Made by a program: the position numbers and the translations under genes | In this document: piece after piece, positions 52,701 to 59,589 of the stretch | Numbering within the stretch: the first letter of the stretch is position 1 | Layout of the letters: each line of letters begins with the position of its first letter | Notes under the pieces: model-generated | Told to the model about the DNA's origin: nothing | Database searches by the model: none | The model's input: only the letters and a program-made list of their open reading frames with translations | Origin: JABWBD01 sp040768665 | GTDB taxonomy: Bacteria; Planctomycetota; Planctomycetia; Pirellulales; Thermoguttaceae | Direction: 5' to 3' | Assembly: GCA_040768665.1 (NCBI GenBank) | Contig: JAXGMN010000033.1 | Location: 82,797-146,796, forward strand | Length of the DNA: 64,000 nucleotides

Positions 52701-53333
52701 TTCGATGCCTTTCGCTCGCTGGATCGCCTGTTCGCGAGATCTTTCCATCCGGTCGCGATCGGCTCCCGGCGCCTCCGGGGCCTGATCGCGAAACTGCTGC
52801 GAAGAATTCTCCGCAATCTTTCTGAATTGCTCCCGTTGCTCCTCCGTCAGTTCCAATTCCTTGTGGAGGGACTCCGCATTTAAGAGCCAGATCAAACCGC
52901 TTCCGAATCCTGCCGGACCGGCAGCGACTCTGCCCGTCCCCGCATCGCGAGCCTCGCCAGCTCTGCCGGGGCCGGGTCGGCCGAAACCGCGACCGTCAGT
53001 GGCGCCGCGGCCCTGACCCGGCAAGGGCGTTCGCAGCTCTTCGCGCGTAAGCTTTCCGTCACCGTTCCGGTCGAGTCGCTTCAGCGCCGCCGCGGCGCCC
53101 GCAATCTCCTCGGCCGAGAGCTCGCCATCGCCGTCGGTATCGAACAGCGCCATCAGCATTGCCGGTGCGCCCGCCGATGGTTGGCCTGCTCGATCTGCCC
53201 CGAAGACATCCGGACGCCGGGCAGCCGGGCCGCTGCCCTCACGAGCAGGTCTGTCTGGCGGCTGGGCCGCGGTGATCCCGCTGCAGAGAAACAGGAGGAC
53301 AAAGCTAGTCAGCATACCGGCTGGGGGAGTCAT
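49734..53333 (-). CDS. Secreted EF-hand/LTxxQ/unknown-barrel/S15 (CocE-NonD) hydrolase fusion
   Basis: The 1199-residue protein has a signal peptide (to about 24) and two EF-hand calcium loops (D65-TDGDGELSAE-E76 and D88-RNGDGKLTRE-E99). A charged coiled-coil region with LTEEQ repeats follows (162, 254, 315), then an uncharacterised alpha/beta region (about 390-630). An X-Pro dipeptidyl-peptidase S15/CocE-type alpha/beta-hydrolase starts near 650. The hydrolase triad is intact: S759 in GYSHLG, D846 in GWYDFFKEG and H880 in GPWGHG. A C-terminal jelly-roll follows. S15/CocE enzymes cut acyl or peptide bonds. The extra domains suggest cell-envelope or extracellular anchoring. The start has AGGAGAAA upstream. 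The full fusion is unusual and is described further in the findings. Confidence 0.9.
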   Translation of the reverse strand: MTPPAGMLTSFVLLFLCSGITAAQPPDRPAREGSGPAARRPDVFGADRAGQPSAGAPAMLMALFDTDGDGELSAEEIAGAAAALKRLDRNGDGKLTREELRTPLPGQGRGATDGRGFGRPGPGRAGEARDAGTGRVAAGPAGFGSGLIWLLNAESLHKELELTEEQREQFRKIAENSSQQFRDQAPEAPGADRDRMERSREQAIQRAKGIEKQVAGVLEPDQLRRLNEIELQQQAKFSGPTVFLQPTVAEALRLTEEQRQELGDLASELNTKRNALFQELRGLNPEERGRKMAERRDEMEQLAEEALQKATALLTPEQKGKLKQIMGEPFELERPGPPAQPRSDRPRSQTRVPEPLRQELKEPRRPQRGTEENLPATAPASLPRAGVEDSRLGVGFLIGKGTEELIPLLSRENDFLEMMLGPEKLRYIPKLKPPARAMCISENLEGVARAVKMLQEANIEPERVYIAYNPEPRPPGARQCTPREELDDYLASVKEARELVKDYGAPLVMGPGLIEMAKREHLYPEMAKHCDIWMIQTQRLQFDLETQKPTSDEHYREGVKRIVGLLRQGNPDIQVFVQIIPLQKTPERREVFTAERLASYLMSVEDLVDAAKIYGGNTELIAELIQRLRNGRTQQPVDSAEPNDEASKQTVMIEMRDGARLATDLYLPVPAARAEEQGGIPVVLVRTPYNKDGEQRGPVRWRECLLANGYAFVVQDMRGFYASATGQRRGPGQYDGYDTIEWLAQQPWCNGKVGMMGYSHLGAAQYEAAVTQPPHLACAIPAQAPGNYYTDALYPPKFRKADWETILRGTFSSKTDVLLNTRIRRQGESKIDQFNVPMIHSAGWYDFFKEGAIEMFQALEQQGGPEARGTQKLVIGPWGHGVIQEENLGQPLELPGGLAYPGNARLDWEKEVWLPWFDHWLKGKPTGVMDRPAVKYYLMGDVDDPGAPGNRWVEADTFPPKSEPTRHYVHSDHTLSTETPTVEDDSLRYEYDPKDPVPTVGRFHARLPVNGPYDQREVESRADVLVFTTPPLAEPLEIVGQVQAKLWASSDRKDTDFTVKLTDVYPDGRSMVFLDGIVKARYRNGWGEEEMLEPGKVVELDIDLGDIAIVLAPGHRLRVAVSSSNFDRWDINPNTGEPYGTHALTQSLLAERLRVESFPEEPEYSDSLVATNTVFMDANRPSYVLLPVPVEKSIAPTVR

Positions 53334-53522
53334 AGGCTTTCTCCTGATGCGAAAGACGGTTGTGGTGAGACGGGGGGTGGCCAAGTCATGAGCCCGCTAC
53401 AAAGGCATTCTTCCACCAAGTCTCATTCGTGCGACCATCCATCTGGTTCTTATGCGCAAAACGGGACATACTTTCTACAGGGGCCGTGTGGCTTTTCTCA
53501 TTTTGTGCGAGCGACGGTTTTG

Positions 53523-54170
53523 ATGGAATCGGCGGCAGACGAGAGCCAAGGGTGGGGCGACCGCCTGAAAGGCGGAGACCGCCAGGCGCTGGCACGCCTG
53601 TTTACCCGCGACAGGGAGCGGCTGCGCCGGGTGGTCCAGTTCCGGCTCGATCCACGGCTTCTCGGCCGATTGGACGCCGACGACGTTCTGCAAGAGGCCT
53701 ACCTTTCCGCCGCCCGGCAGGCGAACCATGCCCGTGGCAATTCGTCCACCTCGCTCTTCCTGTGGCTGCGGCTGGTTACGCTTCGGACGCTGGCCGACCT
53801 CGAGCGGCGGCAGCTTGCCCAGAAGCGCAGCGTCCGGCGGGAGATCTCGCTCGACGATTGCCCATCCCCGCAGACCTCGGCTGCCTCCATGGCCGCTCAG
53901 CTCTCCGGGGATTTTACTTCGCCCAGCCAGGCTGCCGTTCGGGCGGAAGCCGCCGAGCAACTGGAGTTGGCCCTGGAACAAATGGACGCGATCGATCGCG
54001 AAATCCTCGCCTTGCGGCACTTCGAAGAGCTGACGAACAGCGAGGTCGCCGAAGTGTTGGGCATCCAGCAGAAGGCCGCCAGCATCCGCTACGTGCGCGC
54101 GATCAAGCGGCTGAGGGCTGTTCTGTCGCAACTGCCCGGCTTTGCGGACGAGGAACCGATCGACGGGTGA
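53523..54170 (+). CDS. ECF-type RNA polymerase sigma factor
   Basis: The 215-residue sigma factor has region 2 (LFTRDRERLRRVVQFRL, then DADDVLQEAYLSAA at 51-64). Region 4 follows (AIDREILALRHFEELTNSEV then AEVLGIQQKAASIRYVRAIK, 155-196). The two are joined by an Ala/Ser-rich linker. It belongs to the planctomycete ECF group that pairs with Ser/Thr kinases. No anti-sigma factor is adjacent. The kinase gene begins 21 nt after the stop, so activity is probably set through the kinase. A longer in-frame upstream sequence has no sigma features, and the ATG chosen has no strong Shine-Dalgarno sequence. Confidence 0.93.
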   Translation: MESAADESQGWGDRLKGGDRQALARLFTRDRERLRRVVQFRLDPRLLGRLDADDVLQEAYLSAARQANHARGNSSTSLFLWLRLVTLRTLADLERRQLAQKRSVRREISLDDCPSPQTSAASMAAQLSGDFTSPSQAAVRAEAAEQLELALEQMDAIDREILALRHFEELTNSEVAEVLGIQQKAASIRYVRAIKRLRAVLSQLPGFADEEPIDG

Positions 54171-54191
54171 ACCGGAACTGAGGAGTCTGCC

Positions 54192-57083
54192 ATGATCGAT
54201 GCCCAAGCGGAACGCGACCCCGTCGAGGCCCTGGCGGAGGAGTTTATCGAGAGCCTGCGGCGAGGGGAGCACCCGTCGGTCGAAGATTACGCGTCGAGAC
54301 ACCCGGACCTGGCTGCCGAAATCCGTGAAGTTCTGCCCACCGTGGCGAGGATGGAGCGATTCAAGCTGCACAAAGCGGCCACCGCCGCTGCGGGCCTTCC
54401 GGGCAACGAACCGGAGCGGCTGGGCGACTTCCGGATGCTGCGGGAAATCGGCCGAGGCGGGATGGGGATTGTGTACGAGGCGGAGCAGGAGTCGCTCGGG
54501 CGCCGCGTGGCCGTCAAGGTCCTGCCCCCGGCCTTGCCCGCGGGGTCGCCGCGCCGGGAGCGGTTCCGGCGAGAGGCGGAGACCGCCGCCAGGCTGCACC
54601 ACTCCAACATCGTCCCGGTACTCGGCGTGGGCGAAGAGAACGGCTATCACTACATCGTAATGCAGTTGATCCAGGGTGTCGCCCTCGACGACTGCCTTGC
54701 TCAACTCCGACGATTGCAGATGCCCTTCCAGCCGGCAGACCCCAGCCACCAGGAGGAAGGCGACGGGACGGGCACTCCTGCCGCCGGAAAAGCGACGGCC
54801 GCCACCTGGACGGCCCCCATCGCGACGAATCCTCTTGTCGAAGCGCCGCCGCGCGAGTTGCCCCTTGCCGGGTTCGCCGCGGACTCGGGCCGTTTTGGGC
54901 CGGCATACTGGCGGAGCGTTGCACAAATCGGTCTCCAGGTGGCCCAGGCACTCCACTACGCACACCGCCGCGGCATACTTCACCGCGATATCAAGCCCGC
55001 CAACCTGATCCTTGACGCCGACGGCGTGGTGTGGGTGACCGACTTCGGCCTGGCCAAGGCGATCGAAGAGGAAGCGGTGACGCGTACCGGGGACGTTTTC
55101 GGAACGATCCGCTACATGGCGCCCGAACGGCTACATGGGCTCGCCGACGGCAGAAGCGATCTCTACAGCCTGGGACTGACGCTCTATGAGCTGATTGCCC
55201 TGCGGCCGGCCTTCGGGCAGTCGGATCCGGGCGTTCTGATTCGAACGATCGCCGAAGAGGGGCTGCCCCGGCTGCGGGAGACTCGTCCGGCGGTTCCCCG
55301 GGACCTGGAAACGATCGTGCTCAAGGCCACCGCTCGCGACTCTTCCCATCGCTATCCGTCGGCCGAAGCGATGGCCGAGGATCTGCGAGCTTTTTTGGAA
55401 GACCGGCCGATTCGCGCCCGCCGCGCCTCCGCTTGGGAGCACGGCTGGCGCTGGTGCCGCCGCAACCGGGCCGTGGCAAGCCTGATTGCCGCGGCGGCGG
55501 TGCTGGCGATGCTGGTGCTCGTCGTGGCAAGTGTAGGTTACGTGCAGACGAAAGCAGCGAATCTCCGCACTCAAGAGGCACTGGCCGGGGAGTATCGCCA
55601 GCGGCAGAGGGCCGAAGCCACGTCGGAAGTGGCGATGGACACCCTGGACCGGATTTTCGACGACTTCGCGCCTCGGCGAATGGCCGAATTCATGACGATC
55701 CCCGTGGACGACGATGCCATTGCGGAAATCCGGGTGCCCGTGCAGCCGGTCCTTTCCAGGGAGGCGGCCGCGCTGTTGGAGCACATGCTTGCCTCGTACG
55801 ACCGCCTGGCCCAACAAAGCGGCGACAGCGTCGCGCTACGGACGAAGGCGGCCGACGCGAGCCGGCGGGTCGCGGAGATCCACGCTCGTCTCGGCCACTT
55901 CGAGGCGGCCCAGCGGGCCTACCTTCGTGCGATCGACGGCTACCGGGAACTTGAAGCGCGCTGGCCCGCGGAGTCGCTTGTGGGCACACGGATCGCGAAG
56001 ATCGAGAACGAACTGGGCAACCTTCGGCTGGCCGGCGGGGCGCTGGAGGAGGCGCGGAGCTGGCACCAGAAAGCACTGGCGGAGCTGCGCAGGCTGCCGC
56101 CGGCAACGGCCGCCGCGCCGGGAGCCCGCTATGAGGAGGCGCGGACCTGGTATTTGCTCGGTCGTGCCGCCCCGCCCGAGGCGCTCACCGGCCTGCAGCC
56201 GCCGGGGCCGGCACCACTCCGTCCCGGATTCAATCCACCTCGCCCGAAAGATTCATCAACGGGGGAAACGGGGCCGCTTATTGAGCTCTACCGCGAATCG
56301 GCAGAAAACTTGCAGCGAGCGATCGAGATCCTGACAGAGCTGGTGGACCACTATCCGGCAGTTCCCGATTACCGGCACCTTCTGGCATGCTGTTATCGCG
56401 ACTTGCCGGCGGCCGGGAATTCGAAAGCCGCGACATCGGCGCCCATCGAGTTGGCCGCCGAGATCCTGCAAGAGCTGGTCGTGGAGTTCCCCGAAGTACC
56501 GGACTACCGGCATGACCTGGCCAAGACCTATGCCCAGATCGACTTCCGAGCCCCTTTGCTTCGAGCCGGTCACTTCCATACGGCGCGCGAGAGACTGCAG
56601 GAGGCGGCGCGGATCGCGGAAGCGTTGATCGCCGAGCACCCCAACGTTCCCGACTATGAGGCATTTCTGGTCCGCGCCAGTTTTCTCCTGGGCCACGTGC
56701 AACGCTACGGCTCGCAGCCGGAGGCCGCCGAGACCAGCCTCCGCAAAGCCCTGGCGATCCAGTCCTCCCTATCGAATCGGTTCCCTGAAGCGCTTGCATA
56801 CAGGTTGTGGACGGCCATCCTTTACGACTCGCTGGCACGCATGCTGAGCGATGCCGACCAGTTGGACGAGGCACTCTCGTTGGCACAGCAGTCGGTGGCC
56901 ACACTCGAGCACGTGCGGCAGGCCGCGCCGGAGGCGTCTTACGTCGAGGGTCTGTTGGCCCGAAGCTATATGGGACTGGCCGGCGTTCATCGGCGCCGCG
57001 GAGAGAGGGACAAGGCCGCCGAAGCAGCGCGCCGGTCGCTGCGGTACGACGATATGATCCGATCGTCTGCCACTACGAGCTGA
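54192..57083 (+). CDS. Receptor-type Ser/Thr protein kinase with C-terminal TPR-like region
   Basis: The 963-residue protein has a 78-residue helical N-terminus and a kinase domain (about 80-400). The Gly loop is IGRGGMGIVY and the ATP Lys is K109. The catalytic loop HRDIKPAN has D266, with DFG at 284-286 and APE in MAPERL. A Pro/Ala-rich insert (about 175-235) separates the two lobes. One membrane helix follows (about 427-450). An extracytoplasmic 500-residue part is made of helical pairs with YR and D-Y-R repeats of TPR type (for example HYPAVPDYRHLLACCYRDLP, EFPEVPDYRHDLAKTYAQID). GAGGAG precedes the ATG. It is expected to sense an external or envelope signal and act on the sigma factor encoded 21 nt upstream. 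Confidence 0.95.
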   Translation: MIDAQAERDPVEALAEEFIESLRRGEHPSVEDYASRHPDLAAEIREVLPTVARMERFKLHKAATAAAGLPGNEPERLGDFRMLREIGRGGMGIVYEAEQESLGRRVAVKVLPPALPAGSPRRERFRREAETAARLHHSNIVPVLGVGEENGYHYIVMQLIQGVALDDCLAQLRRLQMPFQPADPSHQEEGDGTGTPAAGKATAATWTAPIATNPLVEAPPRELPLAGFAADSGRFGPAYWRSVAQIGLQVAQALHYAHRRGILHRDIKPANLILDADGVVWVTDFGLAKAIEEEAVTRTGDVFGTIRYMAPERLHGLADGRSDLYSLGLTLYELIALRPAFGQSDPGVLIRTIAEEGLPRLRETRPAVPRDLETIVLKATARDSSHRYPSAEAMAEDLRAFLEDRPIRARRASAWEHGWRWCRRNRAVASLIAAAAVLAMLVLVVASVGYVQTKAANLRTQEALAGEYRQRQRAEATSEVAMDTLDRIFDDFAPRRMAEFMTIPVDDDAIAEIRVPVQPVLSREAAALLEHMLASYDRLAQQSGDSVALRTKAADASRRVAEIHARLGHFEAAQRAYLRAIDGYRELEARWPAESLVGTRIAKIENELGNLRLAGGALEEARSWHQKALAELRRLPPATAAAPGARYEEARTWYLLGRAAPPEALTGLQPPGPAPLRPGFNPPRPKDSSTGETGPLIELYRESAENLQRAIEILTELVDHYPAVPDYRHLLACCYRDLPAAGNSKAATSAPIELAAEILQELVVEFPEVPDYRHDLAKTYAQIDFRAPLLRAGHFHTARERLQEAARIAEALIAEHPNVPDYEAFLVRASFLLGHVQRYGSQPEAAETSLRKALAIQSSLSNRFPEALAYRLWTAILYDSLARMLSDADQLDEALSLAQQSVATLEHVRQAAPEASYVEGLLARSYMGLAGVHRRRGERDKAAEAARRSLRYDDMIRSSATTS

Positions 57084-57104
57084 TTTGGCAACTGTTCGCG
57101 GCGT

Positions 57105-57212
57105 GGAAGAGAGCGGGACAGGTCCATGGTTTCGGCCAATGTCTTTGACGCCAAAATACTCGAATTGGCCGAAAAATGGACCAGTCCCCGGCCGCCCCGT
57201 GAACGGTTACGG
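57105..57212. repeat. REP-like inverted-repeat element, copy A
   Basis: An inner dyad pairs GGGACAGGTCCAT...TTCGGCCAAT with ATTGGCCGAA...ATGGACCAGTCCC. The element is followed by GTGAACGGTTACGG. The whole sequence recurs in reverse orientation at 59460-59585. The distance from the kinase stop is 21 nt, so it may also terminate that transcript. Confidence 0.9.
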
Positions 57213-57291
57213 CGCGACGTGTGGTTAACGACCACCTTGCCAAGCGGGACTTGAAATCCGATCCCCGGACCGGGAAAGAAGCCTCGCGGAG

Positions 57292-58902
57292 CTACCAACG
57301 CCCCTCGACGCCGACGTTCAGTCCGTGGGCCCAGAAGTTGGTCTCGCGAAACGCGAACTCGGGACGCAGAGGCCCCTCTAGCGGTTCGATCGGCGGCGCC
57401 AACTGATCGGGATTCAAGTCAAGGTCGATCTGATCGCCGGCTCGCACCACCGGGCTGAAGTAGATGAGCGTGTAGCCGGCGGTCAGGTACCATTGGGAAA
57501 AGACCTGGTATCGAAGCGTGAGGCCCAGTTCCGGAATGAGTGCGAAGCGATCGCGGCTGTAACGGCCTATGTTTGACGTCTGCGTGAGAAGTCCGCCCTC
57601 GTACTCTTCGGCGGGGAAACCTTCTTCCGTAACCGTCGTGCTCCCGCTAATCGCAACCACCTCGTGGACATTGCCGATCGCCGTCTTGAACAAGACCTCC
57701 AACGACCAACGTTGCCAGCCCGCGTGCCAGACCATGCCGAGATCGGCCCCGTGGAACTCGTTGCGGGTGCTGAAATGGTCGTTGATATCAAAAGTAACGG
57801 GGGGAACTTGCGGATCGATCGAGACAAGATGTTCGGAGATTCCCAGCCGGTCGCTCAGTTCCATGAAACGATAGCCCGCCAGCAGGTCGACCCGCGAGAA
57901 CGAAGCGGCTGGATTCGCCCACAAGCTGTCGTAGGCCAAATTCACGCGGGCTGCGATGCCGGCGGACTGCAGGCGCGTGCTGCTCGTGACGGAAACGGTT
58001 CCGCTAAGCACATCAGGATAGGAGACGAGTTGCGAGTCTTCTCGCGCGGGCGGGTCCGGATCGAGCGTAAACGGATCGCGCGGATTGACGTTGAAGAACG
58101 GGCGGGCGAGGATCGGTGCGCCTTCGGCATCGGACGATGCCGAGAACTCATCGGTCTCTTCGCCGAGCCAGAAGTAGTCTCCCTGCAATCCGATCCGGTT
58201 GTTCGCGTCGAACCAACCTCCGGCTCGAATACGGAAACCGCTTCGCGGATCGGTGAGGACATCCTGGAGACCATACAAGATCTGCGTGGCGTCTTCGCCA
58301 AGCACACCCGCGTCTTCGCGCGGAGTTCCCGGCGGGCTGGTGGTAACCAGCGGCGGAATCTGCATGCCATCGGTCCACCAAAGCAGGTATTCCGGGTTCA
58401 CCCAGAAACACCCCGGCGGCTCGCAACGTTTCACCGGCATCGGGGCGTAGGGGCCGAACGTCACCGCCGGCGACTCATAGGGATCCACAACATACTCCGG
58501 GAGTTGGGCGGTCCGCAGCGGCTCTTTCTGCTTTTCCTCGTGGGCGACTTGCCGTACTCCGCCGGATTGCTCGCCCCCGGACGGGACGACCTGTTCCACC
58601 CAGATCCTCGGTTCGTGGTCGCGACTCCATACCGAAACGCGGCCCGAGACAGTCACCTTCTGTCCGACGTATCGGTCGATATCCACCGCCGCGCGAGGAA
58701 TCAGGTGCGCAAACACGGTTCCGTCGTCGTTCAGCAAGGAATAGCGGCCTTCATGGTAGGTCAGCTTGCCGATCGCCACGTCGTCGCCTCCCTGCGGAGC
58801 CGCGCCGCCCGCGTGGACCACCTGAGCGGTCGCCAAGGGCGCCGGAGCGACGAGCAGGCATCCGACCGTCAACAGCAGAGCCGTTCGAATCCGATCGTGC
58901 AT
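57292..58902 (-). CDS. BBP7 family outer-membrane beta-barrel protein with OB-like N-terminal domain
   Basis: The 536-residue protein has a signal peptide (TALLLTVGCLLVAPAPLATA). A small beta domain follows at about 45-110 (LTYHEGRYSLLNDDG to DRYVGQKVTVSGRVSVWSRD, like an OB fold). The BBP7 region then begins with CFWVNPEYLLWW (about 168-180), with repeated beta-strands, GGWFDANNRIGLQGDYFWLG and the end GLNVGVEGRW. BBP7 proteins are planctomycete outer-membrane barrels of unknown transport role. The fused OB-like part is not general in the family as far as is known here. AGGA lies before the ATG. Repeats flank the gene on both sides. Confidence 0.88.
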   Translation of the reverse strand: MHDRIRTALLLTVGCLLVAPAPLATAQVVHAGGAAPQGGDDVAIGKLTYHEGRYSLLNDDGTVFAHLIPRAAVDIDRYVGQKVTVSGRVSVWSRDHEPRIWVEQVVPSGGEQSGGVRQVAHEEKQKEPLRTAQLPEYVVDPYESPAVTFGPYAPMPVKRCEPPGCFWVNPEYLLWWTDGMQIPPLVTTSPPGTPREDAGVLGEDATQILYGLQDVLTDPRSGFRIRAGGWFDANNRIGLQGDYFWLGEETDEFSASSDAEGAPILARPFFNVNPRDPFTLDPDPPAREDSQLVSYPDVLSGTVSVTSSTRLQSAGIAARVNLAYDSLWANPAASFSRVDLLAGYRFMELSDRLGISEHLVSIDPQVPPVTFDINDHFSTRNEFHGADLGMVWHAGWQRWSLEVLFKTAIGNVHEVVAISGSTTVTEEGFPAEEYEGGLLTQTSNIGRYSRDRFALIPELGLTLRYQVFSQWYLTAGYTLIYFSPVVRAGDQIDLDLNPDQLAPPIEPLEGPLRPEFAFRETNFWAHGLNVGVEGRW

Positions 58903-59185
58903 GGGAGGGTTTCCTACTGATAAGAACTGAAAATGCGGCAGTTCGGAAAAACTGCGGAGCGATCTTCGGACGAGTGCTCACCGAGAAAAGGTTGCGACGC
59001 GGACCTACTGCCTCTACTCGAACTGGGGGCGGGTTTGTAGCAAATCCTGGCCCGTCGAGTCAAGGCCGATGAATTGGATATGGGCGGCGGAAGAGAAACC
59101 ACGAAACACACGAATGACACGAAAAAATGGCAAACCGGGAGATCTTGGAAGGGAGCCTCAATCGTGACCTTGCCAATGGATCGCA

Positions 59186-59249
59186 GTAGCCGAAGTCGTG
59201 AGACTTCGGGGCGAAGCGAGGAAGAACGAAGTCTCACGACTTCGGCTAC
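59186..59249. repeat. Inverted repeat with 23-nt perfect arms
   Basis: The arms at 59186-59208 and 59227-59249 are exact reverse complements (core AGCCGAAGTCGTGAGACTTCG) separated by 18 nt. No gene is present. It is a member of a likely dispersed family and could fold into a stable hairpin. Confidence 0.85.
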
Positions 59250-59459
59250 TGCCCCAGCAGTGACAGCAATCGGCAATCTTACGATCGAGGCCTCGAAGGG
59301 GCTGGCTCCACGGCCACGCCGTTGCAGATCGTCGCAGCCCGACTCCCCTGACGATCAACGACTCCTCTGAATCGGTCGACTATTCCCCTCTTTTTCGTGT
59401 GCTTCGTGTGTTTCGTGGTTAAGTAGCCTGGCGGGGGCCGTCGGCCGCGCGTCTGCCTA

Positions 59460-59585
59460 CCGTAACCGTTCGCGCCCACGGACGGGGACTGGTCCATTTT
59501 TCGGCCAATTCCAGTACTTTGGCGTCAAAGACGTTGGCCGAAAACATGGACCTGTCCCCCTCTCTTCCGCCCCGTGAACGGTTAC
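59460..59585. repeat. REP-like inverted-repeat element, copy B
   Basis: This is nearly the reverse complement of the element at 57105-57212, including the flanking GTAACCGTTC and GTGAACGGTTAC ends. It differs at a few positions. It lies just beyond the 3' end of the leftward matrixin-like gene. Copies A and B form an inverted pair around the BBP7 gene. Confidence 0.9.
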
Positions 59586-59589
59586 CTGC

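Larger units (their letters stand above)
58903..59589. other. Repeat-rich intergenic region
   Basis: 687 nt with no gene. In order it holds an ACCACGAAACACACGAA-type low-complexity repeat (about 59096-59128), the hairpin at 59186-59249, the same low-complexity repeat in opposite orientation (about 59389-59424, CGTGTGCTTCGTGTGTTTCG) and the REP-like element copy B. Repeats of this sort are dispersed in planctomycete genomes (recollection, not checked). Confidence 0.7.
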
